A stretch of 64,000 nt of DNA. It comes from an uncultured Clostridia bacterium (GTDB lineage Bacteria > Bacillota > Clostridia > Christensenellales > Borkfalkiaceae). Below are positions 18,301 to 25,788 of this stretch, piece after piece. A program made the translations under genes and the position numbers. Positions within the stretch are counted from its first letter, which is position 1, and every line of letters begins with the position of its first letter. The notes under the pieces were generated by a model. It saw only the letters and a program-made list of their open reading frames with translations, was not told where the DNA came from and searched no databases. The stretch covers positions 1-64,000 of the forward strand of contig CALVHO010000009.1 in NCBI GenBank assembly GCA_944328445.1. The letters are read 5' to 3'.

Positions 18301-21013
18301 TCATCTTCTTCTGCGTGAAGGAGCTGATGCGCTGGCTGTAAAAATCGAGGAAGAGGGTGAGGTGGTTTTTCAGGTGCTTGATCTCGGCCAGCAGCACCTC
18401 CGCGGAATAGTAGACGCGGTTGCGCACGTCGGCGTCGTATTCTTCGAGGTTGACGTTGTCGAAGGGCGTATGGTAGACGCCGCCGCACTGTTTGGCCGCC
18501 GCGGACACCTCCACGAGCATGTTCTCGTAGCGGTCGAGCTTTTCCTTGGTCAGGCTGTCGTAGAAGGTGCTTTCGATGTCGAGAACGTCGGGCGCGTTCT
18601 TGTTTTTGAGGTAGATAAGGATGCCCTCGTACACCGAAACGCCGAGCCGCCGCTTTTTGTGCAGGGCGGCCACGGGCTCGTTGAGGGCGCGCCGCACCTC
18701 CTCGATCTGCCCGCCCTTGGCCGCAAAGGCGGGATCGTCCTCGGCGGCGGCCGCCAAAGACAGCGTGTTTTCGAGCTTTTTGAGGATCTGCGATTTGTCC
18801 GTCTTGTTGGAATGCAGTTCGAGGCAGAAATCGCCGAGGCCGATGGAATCGAGGCGCTTTTTGACGACGGAGAGCGCCGCCTGCTTTTCGGCCACGAACA
18901 GCACCTTTTTGCCGCGCGCCAGGCAGTTGGCGATGATGTTGGTGATGGTCTGGCTCTTGCCCGTTCCCGGCGGTCCGTGCAGCACGAAGGTGGCGCCGTT
19001 CACCGCCTCGGCGATGGCCGAAAACTGCGAGCCGTCCGCCGTCAGCGGCAGCAACACCTCGGAGGGCGCGTAGTCGTCCTCGGCCTTGTCTTCAAAGACG
19101 TTGTTGCGGATCTCCAAGCGGTTGTCCAACAGCGAACGCACCAGCGGGTTTTTGCGGAATTTTTCGATGTTGCGGCGGACGTCGTTCCACATCGCGTAGC
19201 GCGCGAAGGAAAAGTTGGCCAGGTACACCTCTTCGAGCACGTCCCAGCGCTTCATGTTGAGGATCTCCATCTTCACCATGGCCAGGATCTCGGAGATCTT
19301 GATGCCGCCCGCGATGTTGTCCAGCCCGCGGATGTCGATCTTGAATTCGCGCAGCAAAAATTCGAGAAGGGTGCTGTTGATCTGCATCCCCTCCTCGGCG
19401 AAGACGACGGAATACCCCTTGCCGCCGCGGCTGCGGACGATCTTGACGGGGCATAGCACGAGCGGCGCGTATTTGGCCTCGCTGCCGTCGGCGGAGTACC
19501 ACTTCAAAAACCCGAAGGCGATGAACAACACGTTGGCGCCCGCCTCCTCTTCGGCCGTTTTGGCCTTTTTGGAGAGGTAGCGCAGCACGTCGTCCGCCTC
19601 GCTCTTGGGCGTAAAGGTGCGCAGCCTGTGGTTTTTCAATTCCACGGCCAAGAGTTCGGAGAGCGCCGAATAGGCCGAAGCCCCCGCAAAATACCCGTCG
19701 CCGGAGGCGGTGCGCATGTCGGCCGCGCTCTCGGTCAGCAAAAATTCCTCTCCCGAGGAGAGCCCGTCGTAGACGGCGTTGAGGTCGGCCGCCATGATGT
19801 GCAGGGCGTTCTTTTCGGGGCTGAAATTGAGCAGCGCGTTTTTGAGGGAGAGGTCCAGAAGGCGCCGCTCCCACTGCTTGTTCTTGGTGGCCTTGCCGTC
19901 CACGCTGAGCTTGCGCGCGCGGGAAAGTTCCTCGGGCGCGGCGTCGATGTCCGTCTCGCTCTCGCTCAGAAGTTCGTAGCCGCGGATGCCCTTGACTTTG
20001 AGCGGCAGCGGCAGGATGCGCGCCAAGCGGCAGCGCTTGACGTCGACGACGGTATCGAACCAGCCGCCGTCGAGCTTTTGGGAAAAGTGCTTTTCGGCCG
20101 CCGTGTAGTTGACGTTGTGGCCCGCGAACACGTCCTCGGTGTCGAACATGCTGACGTTGTTGATGCCGCCCGCGATGTACTTTTGCAGCAGCACGACGTC
20201 GTCGCTGACGCTGTCGGAAAAGCAGTTGTCGTACAGCCAGGCGCCGCAGGCTACGCTCTTTTCGCCCACCGCCAGCACGGGGTGCAGGCCCGCGCATTCG
20301 AGGCAGGAGGCGCAAAACAGCGCCAGTTCAAAGGAGGTGCCCACCTTGTTTTTGAGGAGCTTGGTGATATCCCCCACGGGCAGCGGTTCGCCGTAGCGGA
20401 ACTCGGCCGCCGACTTTTCGACGGACTGTTTTTTGAGGACGGCGAAGATGGCGGCGCAGATCTGGCGGATCTTGTTCTTATCCCCCTCGCGGTAGCCCGA
20501 CCATTCGCAGGCGATGTTCCATTTTTTGAGCTGCTCCTGCGCCTCGCCGAGCACGCGCAGGCAGTCGGCCACCTTGGGCCGCACGAAGGCGGGCAAAAGC
20601 TCGGCGTTGCCGCCCCGCCCGCTCCAATAATCGAAAGGAAGCACGACGACTTCGGCCTCGCACTCTGCCACGGCGTCCTTGCCGTGGAGCACGCGCACGC
20701 GCACCTTGCAGGCCGTGACCTCGGAAAGCTCGGTCAGGTACAGCGGGGATACGATGTCGGCCGCCGCGATCTCCACCGTGCTTTCAAAGGGCACCTCGTC
20801 CAAATGCTTGCAAAACGGCAGCAAAAAGCCGCCGTCCCCTTCGATGACGACGTCGAGATCCTCCGCCGACTCCGCGCCCGCGTTGGAAAGCTGCAAAGAC
20901 GTGAACAGGGGCACGCGGTTGTAGTACTCCGCATACCCGTAATATTGCTGCGCCTTCGCGTTGACGGCGACGCTTTCGCGCAGCGCCGCCTTGGCCGATC
21001 GTTTACCCGCCAT
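15341..21013 (-). CDS. Giant DUF4011-type SF1 helicase with C-terminal Vsr-like nuclease domain
   Basis: The 1890-residue protein starts MAGKRSAKAALRESVAVNAK with a good SD (GGAGAG). The N-terminal 350 residues include a beta-sandwich-like part and a transglutaminase-like part. The DUF4011-like segment follows (about 370-450, with WERRLLDLSLKNALLNFSP). Walker A is GPPGTGKSQTITNIIANC near 680. A long helical insert runs to about 1250. Walker B is LVVFDEASQLPTSEA near 1299, then VVVGDPKQLPPTSFF and the motif V-VI region RRLNVAVSRAREEMV. Near 1600-1700 lies a Vsr/DUF559-type fold (DVGVSDFKIDCAVVDP), and the end resembles DUF3320. Similar proteins occur alone or in antiphage loci. Here it is at the head of a housekeeping operon, so its role in DNA repair or defence is open. 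Confidence 0.85.
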   Translation of the reverse strand: MAGKRSAKAALRESVAVNAKAQQYYGYAEYYNRVPLFTSLQLSNAGAESAEDLDVVIEGDGGFLLPFCKHLDEVPFESTVEIAAADIVSPLYLTELSEVTACKVRVRVLHGKDAVAECEAEVVVLPFDYWSGRGGNAELLPAFVRPKVADCLRVLGEAQEQLKKWNIACEWSGYREGDKNKIRQICAAIFAVLKKQSVEKSAAEFRYGEPLPVGDITKLLKNKVGTSFELALFCASCLECAGLHPVLAVGEKSVACGAWLYDNCFSDSVSDDVVLLQKYIAGGINNVSMFDTEDVFAGHNVNYTAAEKHFSQKLDGGWFDTVVDVKRCRLARILPLPLKVKGIRGYELLSESETDIDAAPEELSRARKLSVDGKATKNKQWERRLLDLSLKNALLNFSPEKNALHIMAADLNAVYDGLSSGEEFLLTESAADMRTASGDGYFAGASAYSALSELLAVELKNHRLRTFTPKSEADDVLRYLSKKAKTAEEEAGANVLFIAFGFLKWYSADGSEAKYAPLVLCPVKIVRSRGGKGYSVVFAEEGMQINSTLLEFLLREFKIDIRGLDNIAGGIKISEILAMVKMEILNMKRWDVLEEVYLANFSFARYAMWNDVRRNIEKFRKNPLVRSLLDNRLEIRNNVFEDKAEDDYAPSEVLLPLTADGSQFSAIAEAVNGATFVLHGPPGTGKSQTITNIIANCLARGKKVLFVAEKQAALSVVKKRLDSIGLGDFCLELHSNKTDKSQILKKLENTLSLAAAAEDDPAFAAKGGQIEEVRRALNEPVAALHKKRRLGVSVYEGILIYLKNKNAPDVLDIESTFYDSLTKEKLDRYENMLVEVSAAAKQCGGVYHTPFDNVNLEEYDADVRNRVYYSAEVLLAEIKHLKNHLTLFLDFYSQRISSFTQKKMNTLVQLAEMLKSGAADKYFGGDESEFYVFFNASRRLDRLLGNYFKRFKNLVEIDAEPAVIEQELDNWGENYKSSKVLSSLAKKLRKNAAGELAAGEEFKYIGIVAQIYEDLQQIKGNTQLSLNFTDRGGRINFRRRDEFMETLKQLHALAEGVFMDYNADSFNSVCVRAVNGGYAEPVLDGLLRAVASFRGCMEQFCAVIRADAAKFSDEDLLDYFNGKAGALIDNIDMLAAWCLFKKISAGLNAEGLTFITDSLESGAVNSDNILDSFRKNVYRNFIETNIGTDPVLSKFSASVLEEKIELFRSLDEQYCKLSREHIRNTLIAGLPTTSTEGSISLEVLAFQRICKGNMRGMTFKELLKETPALLAKLAPCMLMSPVTVARYLQPEPDLFDLVVFDEASQLPTSEAVGALARARSAVVVGDPKQLPPTSFFSSGYIDEENLDAEDLESILDDCLALCIPEKHLNWHYRSKHESLIAFSNVMYYGNKLCTFPSPDALESKVRLALVEDGVYDRGFTKRNKAEAEALVAEVIRRLKDPKLAQSSMGIVTFSTAQQDYIERRLSDALAKNHLEDAAYEREEPLFIKNLENVQGDERDVILFSVCYGPDRAGRVSLNFGPLNQLGGWRRLNVAVSRAREEMVVFSSMTSAMINLAKTNSKGVAGLKAFLEFAERGKTTLAINAEELKTGRSGIGKYIAAELRNYGYECRYDVGVSDFKIDCAVVDPKNKKRFILAVMCDGATAAHSCAKDRNILQIQTLKLNNWNVVRLFTINFINNPKREIKKIKDVLDRLTGEDKGSRDHLAKYRKNYRYAKLEQKQCLSQYVTCGENDAEIAARLKAIAAAEEPLSTAFLMKRCLASLGVQKYGSKVEERMNGLIGLCGLKGEELCGRTYLRRTDKCLACDFYRVETEPVRRSEEDFTPYEAIALIKGLLENKVSLYMDELLALVCAEWKVNRPSDRFVAFIGDCVSLGVSRALFVRSVSDRISLS

Positions 21014-21080
21014 GTTCTCTCCTTTCTCCGCCGCGTGGCCGCCGCGCACAACGCGCGGCCGCGGCCTTGCTTACCCGTCT

Positions 21081-21109
21081 ATTTTACCACAAACGCGGGC
21101 ACAGCGCAA
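21081..21109 (-). promoter_or_regulatory. Promoter of the helicase-comEC-cdaA-lysC operon
   Basis: Read on the minus strand, TTGCGC (21104-21109), a 17-bp spacer and TAAAAT (21081-21086) stand about 68 bp before the helicase ATG. It is the only strong promoter seen before the closely packed genes down to 3.5 kb. Confidence 0.65.
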
Positions 21110-21236
21110 GCGTGCGGGGGAATTTTTTCCGACCTCCGCCGAACGCGCCTTCTGCGGCGCAAAAGGTATTGCCCTGCTTTTCTCCTCCCATACCGCCCCG
21201 CGCACGGCCGCAAAAAAAGAAAAACGGCGCCCGCAC

Positions 21237-21260
21237 AAAAAAGAGCCGCGTTCACGGCTC
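21237..21260 (-). terminator. Terminator overlapping the end of the HAD gene
   Basis: On the minus strand GAGCCG pairs with CGGCTC across a 6-base loop and is followed by TTTTTT. The first arm lies in the last codons of the HAD gene. Confidence 0.75.
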
Positions 21261-21935
21261 CTTGTCGATGATGTCGAGGATCTCCCGGTACGAATGCGCC
21301 GTACGGTCCGGCACCGCGCCCTCTGCGCGGCGGCCCTGCACGTCGTACCAAATGCAAGGGATGCCCGCGTTGTTGGCGCCCTTGATGTCGGACGTGAGCG
21401 AATCGCCGATGACGACGCACTCCTCCCGTTTCAGCCCCGCGCCGCGCAGCACCGCCGCAAAAAAGCGCGGGTCGGGCTTGGCGTACCCGACTTCATCGGA
21501 GACGTAGATGCCGTCGAACAGGCCGCGGATGCCGAGGGCGTCCAGCCGCCCGTACTGGGCGGCGGCCGTGCCGTTGGTGATGAGAAAGACCCTGCCCCGC
21601 CCTTTCAGCGCGTGCAAAAAATCCTCCGCCCCCTCCAAAAGGTAGCCCGTGCGGCATACATTTTCAAAATAGACGCGGTTGGCCGCCTCCGCATCCCCTC
21701 GCAGGCCGAGGGCGGAAAAATAGCGGGCAAAGCGCTCGCGCATCAGCAAGGGTTTGGAGATCTCGCCGCGCTCGTATTCCCGCCACAGCCCGTCGTTGAT
21801 GCGCTTGTAAAGGGCGTAGTCCTCTTCGGCAAAGGGCAGCCCGAGCTCTTGCATGGCGCGGCGGAGGCTCTCGCGCGAAGTCCGCACGAAGTCGAGCACG
21901 GTCTCGTCGGCGTCGAGCAAAAAGTTCTTTTTCAC
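21252..21935 (-). CDS. yjjG: HAD hydrolase of the YjjG type (noncanonical nucleotide phosphatase)
   Basis: The 227-residue protein carries the four HAD motifs: the nucleophile motif LLDADETVLDF at the N-terminus, ITNGTAAAQYGRLDALGI (motif II Thr), Lys in GYAKPDPRFFAAVLRGAG (motif III), and VVIGDSLTSDIKGANNAGI (motif IV acid pair). The cap region is helical (C1 type). Sequence order and size match YjjG/YfnB-type phosphatases, which dephosphorylate pyrimidine and noncanonical nucleoside monophosphates. Substrate is inferred from family resemblance only. The start overlaps the HelD-like stop by 4 bp (ATGA), so they are translationally coupled. Confidence 0.88.
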   Translation of the reverse strand: MKKNFLLDADETVLDFVRTSRESLRRAMQELGLPFAEEDYALYKRINDGLWREYERGEISKPLLMRERFARYFSALGLRGDAEAANRVYFENVCRTGYLLEGAEDFLHALKGRGRVFLITNGTAAAQYGRLDALGIRGLFDGIYVSDEVGYAKPDPRFFAAVLRGAGLKREECVVIGDSLTSDIKGANNAGIPCIWYDVQGRRAEGAVPDRTAHSYREILDIIDKEP

Positions 21936-24322
21936 GGCTTTGTCCTCCCCGCGCCCCGCTCTTCGACGACGGCAAGTTCTTTGAGGGCGCGCGTGTATGC
22001 GATGTACTTTTCATGATCGGTCATGCGCGCGTCGGCCACGGCCACGCAGGAAAATTCCAGCCCCTTGGACTCGTATACCGTCATGAGATTGATGCGTTTT
22101 TTGGAGAGCCGCCCCGTATCGGACAGCACGTTGTAGCTCTTGCGGCGGTAACGCTCGATGTCGCGCTCGGAGACGATAACCGCTTTGAGTCCCTTCTTTT
22201 CGCGGAAAAAGGCGCCGATGCCGCGCGGGGCGATGTGCGCGATCTCCGGCCCGTCGAAGCCGATGGACTGCATGGGGATGTGCAGCGTGCGCGCCACGAA
22301 GTCGACGATCTGGTTGGTATTGCGGTAGTTTTGGTCGAGCTCGTACACGGGCCCCTTTTGCACCCCCTGCCAGTCGCTCAGGCCGCGGTACGGGGTGATG
22401 TTCTGCGCGAGGTCGCCGTAGATGTTGAAGGAAGCGTCCGGGTTGATGCGCGCCAGGAGCTCGTATTCGGTGGCGGAGACGTCCTGCCCCTCGTCGACGA
22501 ACACCAAACCGTAGCGCGGCTGCAACCGCCGTCCCAAAAGTTCGGCCAGAAAACAGAGCGCGAAGGCGTCGCAGCGGACCAGCCCTTTGCCGAGGCCGAA
22601 TTTGTTCTTGGCTCTGCGCACGGTCTCTTTGTAAAACAGTCGCAACAGCTGCACGGTGTTCTCGCACCGCCCCACCCGCACGAAATAGCTGTTGCCGCAC
22701 AGCGTTTCAAACAGTTCGCAAAAGCGGGTAAAGCGCTCTTCGACGAAACGCACGCGCCCGCGCACCGACTCGATCTCGCGCAGGAGCTCCCCGCGCCTGG
22801 CGATGCGGTCGGCATACGTTTCGATCTCCTCCCCGCCGCGCACGATCTTGTAGCGGCGCAGGTCCGCGATCTCCTTTTCCACCGTGGCCTGCAAGGCGTC
22901 GAGATCGTGCAGCGCGCCCTCGCAGATGCGCTCGTGGTTTTTGGAGAGGAAGAGCGCCGCCCTGTAAAACGCGGTCACGCCGCGGCAAAACGCGCTCCTG
23001 TCCGCATCCGCCGCGCGGGAGGACAAAAACTCCTCGGCCGCCGTGACCTCGTTCATCATCGTGCGGTAAGGCTTCGTATAATAGAGGCCGCCTTCGGGCT
23101 TTTCCTTGATCTCGCCCAAAACGGCGCGGCGCACGCGCACGCCCGCGTTGCGGATGTCGGCAAAGGCCTTGGCCTGGACGCGGCAGTCGGCAGCGGCTTC
23201 GGCCACGCTCTCCCTGCATTCGGGGCTGGTGAACATGCCCGCGATGCCGTCGAAAATTGCGTCGGCGCGCCGCCGCGCGTCCTGCGCGAAGCGCCCCGAA
23301 TAGATGTAGTCGCGGTAGCGCGACGGGGCGGCGGGGAGGTCTTTGAGCTTGCCCGCATCCACCCCTTCGCCGTGCAGCAGCTGCAAAAAGTAGTCGTCGA
23401 TGGTGGTCGTGCGCACCTTTTCCAACTCCAAGACCTGCGCAAGTTCGTCGATGAAGGCGTTGAAGGAATTGCTCGGCGTGATGACGAGCACGTCGCGCGG
23501 TTTCAGGTCCTCGTTGTTGTACATCAGGAAGCTGAGCCGGTGCAGCATGATCATGGTCTTGCCGCTGCCCGCGCAGCCCTGCAACACGAAGCTGTCCCGC
23601 TCGGGCTTGGTGATGATCTCGTACTGCTTTTCCTGGATGGTCTCGATGATGTCGGAGATCTCCTCGCTCTCCTTGCGGACGCGCAGGATCTCTTTCAGGT
23701 ACGGGTCGAAGATGATCTCCTCGTCGCGGCCCGCGATCTCTTCGCGGGTCAGGTAGTCGCGCAGGCTCAGGTATTCGTTTTTGAAGTCGATGAACTTCCC
23801 GTTCGCGGTGCGCAGGGCGCGGCGCAGGATGAGTTTGTAGTTGTATTCGTTGATGGAAAAGGCGATCTGGCTCTTTTGGTAATATTTGCGCGCCAGGGGC
23901 GCCCGCCAGTCTACGATCTCCAACCGCAGGTCCCCTTTCTTTCCGATGTAATAGCTGTTGTAGCCTTCCTTGTCGTCGACGAGGTCCATGCGGGCAAAGT
24001 ACGGCTCGGCGAAAAACCCGCGGTAGCCGTCGATGGCGGCGCGCAGCCCGCGGATCTCGGCGTTGCGCTCGATGACGGTGCGGTAATTTTCGGCCGAAAA
24101 CTCCCCCGCTCGCAGGGCGGCGATCTCCTCCTGCGCGGCCTTGATCTTCAATTTCAGCTTGTTGATGTAGCAGGCCTTCAAAAGGGTCATGACGGCTTGC
24201 ACGTGCATATCCTCGTACGCACGCTGCTTGTCCTCGTCGAGAAGGTCCAGATAAAATTGTTTGTCCGGCTCTTTATGGCTCTTGACCAGTTTGAAAGCCT
24301 CATCGCGCGTCAGCTCGGCCAT
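21932..24322 (-). CDS. HelD/UvrD-like superfamily 1 helicase
   Basis: The 796-residue protein has an N-terminal coiled-coil arm (residues about 10-110, KLKLKIKAAQEEIAALRAGE), an insert with IGKKGDLRLEIVDWRAPLAR, and the helicase core. Walker A is VLQGCAGSGKTMIMLHRLSF near residue 252, Walker B is LVFVDEGQDVSATEYELLAR, and the C-terminal motifs include ELDQNYRNTNQIVDFV and MTVYESKGLEFSCVAVADAR. The N-terminal arm and WRAPLAR segment are hallmarks of HelD, which removes stalled RNA polymerase from DNA in Gram-positive bacteria. It is divergent in sequence from Bacillus HelD, so the RNA polymerase role is likely but not proven. AT-rich -10-like hexamers (TATACT, TATAAT) lie at 24363-24376 but lack a convincing -35. 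Confidence 0.85.
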   Translation of the reverse strand: MAELTRDEAFKLVKSHKEPDKQFYLDLLDEDKQRAYEDMHVQAVMTLLKACYINKLKLKIKAAQEEIAALRAGEFSAENYRTVIERNAEIRGLRAAIDGYRGFFAEPYFARMDLVDDKEGYNSYYIGKKGDLRLEIVDWRAPLARKYYQKSQIAFSINEYNYKLILRRALRTANGKFIDFKNEYLSLRDYLTREEIAGRDEEIIFDPYLKEILRVRKESEEISDIIETIQEKQYEIITKPERDSFVLQGCAGSGKTMIMLHRLSFLMYNNEDLKPRDVLVITPSNSFNAFIDELAQVLELEKVRTTTIDDYFLQLLHGEGVDAGKLKDLPAAPSRYRDYIYSGRFAQDARRRADAIFDGIAGMFTSPECRESVAEAAADCRVQAKAFADIRNAGVRVRRAVLGEIKEKPEGGLYYTKPYRTMMNEVTAAEEFLSSRAADADRSAFCRGVTAFYRAALFLSKNHERICEGALHDLDALQATVEKEIADLRRYKIVRGGEEIETYADRIARRGELLREIESVRGRVRFVEERFTRFCELFETLCGNSYFVRVGRCENTVQLLRLFYKETVRRAKNKFGLGKGLVRCDAFALCFLAELLGRRLQPRYGLVFVDEGQDVSATEYELLARINPDASFNIYGDLAQNITPYRGLSDWQGVQKGPVYELDQNYRNTNQIVDFVARTLHIPMQSIGFDGPEIAHIAPRGIGAFFREKKGLKAVIVSERDIERYRRKSYNVLSDTGRLSKKRINLMTVYESKGLEFSCVAVADARMTDHEKYIAYTRALKELAVVEERGAGRTKP

Positions 24323-24396
24323 ACTCCACCCTTATCGTTGCGGCGCGGCAAAACGCGCCGTTATTATAATAGTATAACACAGGTGCGCCGAAAAAG

Positions 24397-24429
24397 AAAT
24401 ACCTTTGCGAAAATTTCACAAAGGTATTT
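24397..24429. terminator. Bidirectional terminator-like hairpin after ackA
   Basis: AAATACCTTTG (24397-24407) pairs perfectly with CAAAGGTATTT (24419-24429) across 11 bases. On the minus strand it is followed by a T-rich tract (CTTTTTC), so it may end the pta-ackA transcript. The remaining bases from 24323 to 24552 are AT-rich and show no gene. Confidence 0.5.
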
Positions 24430-24552
24430 TTCAGCGAGTCGGCTTCGTGCCTTTTTGCTCTGCATCGGATCCGATCAAAAATTTTTTGAGATCGGGAAAT
24501 TTTTATAAAACTATTTGACTTTTCAAAATTTTCGCAAAAAACGCGCGAGGGC

Positions 24553-25752
24553 TCAGCCTTCGACGAGTTCTTTGGTCTCGCGGGCGATGACCAGCTCTTC
24601 GTTGGTGGGGATGACGAGCACCTTGACCTTGGAATTCTTGCCCGTGATGTCATGGATGGCGCCGTCGTTTTTGAGCTCGTTTTTGGCCTCGTCGATCTCG
24701 ATGCCGAAAAAGCCCATATCCTCGCACACGGCCTTGCGCACCTGCCAGGTGTTTTCGCCGATGCCTGCCGTAAAGACGAGGCAGTCCAGCCCGTTCATGG
24801 CGGCCGCATACGAACCGATGTACTTCTTCACGCCGTAGGCAAAGAGGTCGAGAGCCAGTTTGGCGCGTTCGTTGCCCTCCGCCGCCGCTTTGGTGAGGTC
24901 GCGGAAGTCGCTCGAAACGCCCGAAACGCCCGCCACGCCGCATTGCTTGTTGAGGTAATTGACGCAATCGATGACCGTATAGTTCTTCTTCGACGCCAAA
25001 AATTCCAACACGGCGGGATCGATGTCTCCCGAGCGGGTGCCCATGGGCACGCCCGCCAGCGGCGTGAAGCCCATGCTCGTGTCGACGCATTTGCCGTCCT
25101 TCACGGCGCTGATCGAGGAACCGCCGCCGAGGTGGCAGGTGACGATCTTGGTGCCTTCCGCCTTGCCGCCGAGGTATTTGATGGCCTCCTGCGAGACGTA
25201 TTTGTGGCTGGTGCCGTGGAACCCGTATTTGCGGATCTTGTAATTTTTATAGTCGTCGTAGTCGATGGCGTACATGTAGGCGTGCGGCGGCATGGTGGCG
25301 TGGAAGGCCGTATCGAACACGAGCGCCATCGGGGTATACGGCATGACCTCCTTGCAGGCCTCGATGCCGTTGATGTTGGCGGGCATGTGCAAAGGCCCGA
25401 GCTCGGCGTTCTTTTTGCAAATCTTCAACACCTCGTCCGTCAGGAGCACGGAGCGGTCGAAATCGCCGCCGCTGTGCAGCACGCGGTGGCCGACGGCGTC
25501 GATCTCGGTCATCGACTTGATGACGCCGTAGGAAGGATGCACCAGGGCCTGCAAGACCATCTGCATGGCCACCTTGTGGTTGGGCATGTCCTGCTCGATG
25601 TCCGTTTCGCCATGCTCGGTCTTGTGCGTGAGCTTGGAGCCGCGGATGCCGATGCGCTCGCAGCCGCCTTTGACGATGACCTTTTCGGTATCCATGTCAA
25701 ACAGCTGGTATTTGAGGGAGGAACTGCCTGCGTTGACGACGAGAATTTTCAT
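24553..25752 (-). CDS. ackA: Acetate kinase
   Basis: The 399-residue enzyme converts acetyl phosphate and ADP to acetate and ATP, the energy-yielding last step of acetate fermentation. The N-terminal signature MKILVVNAGSSSLKYQLFDM is complete. The second signature region appears as VTCHLGGGSSISAVKDGKCV, followed by DTSMGFTPLAGVPMGTRSGDIDP-type residues needed for nucleotide and acetate binding. The ATPase-fold end contains FTAGIGENTWQVRKAVCEDM. The length matches the family exactly. It lies 36 bp after pta in the same direction, forming the usual pair (here pta first). Confidence 0.97.
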   Translation of the reverse strand: MKILVVNAGSSSLKYQLFDMDTEKVIVKGGCERIGIRGSKLTHKTEHGETDIEQDMPNHKVAMQMVLQALVHPSYGVIKSMTEIDAVGHRVLHSGGDFDRSVLLTDEVLKICKKNAELGPLHMPANINGIEACKEVMPYTPMALVFDTAFHATMPPHAYMYAIDYDDYKNYKIRKYGFHGTSHKYVSQEAIKYLGGKAEGTKIVTCHLGGGSSISAVKDGKCVDTSMGFTPLAGVPMGTRSGDIDPAVLEFLASKKNYTVIDCVNYLNKQCGVAGVSGVSSDFRDLTKAAAEGNERAKLALDLFAYGVKKYIGSYAAAMNGLDCLVFTAGIGENTWQVRKAVCEDMGFFGIEIDEAKNELKNDGAIHDITGKNSKVKVLVIPTNEELVIARETKELVEG

Positions 25753-25788
25753 GTTAAAACCCCTTTGGTGATTTATAGTTTCGCTTTT

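Noticed and set aside
24323-24552. A small gene in the AT-rich stretch after ackA
   Set aside because: No frame with an SD is present; an 11-bp terminator-like hairpin and AT tracts explain it.
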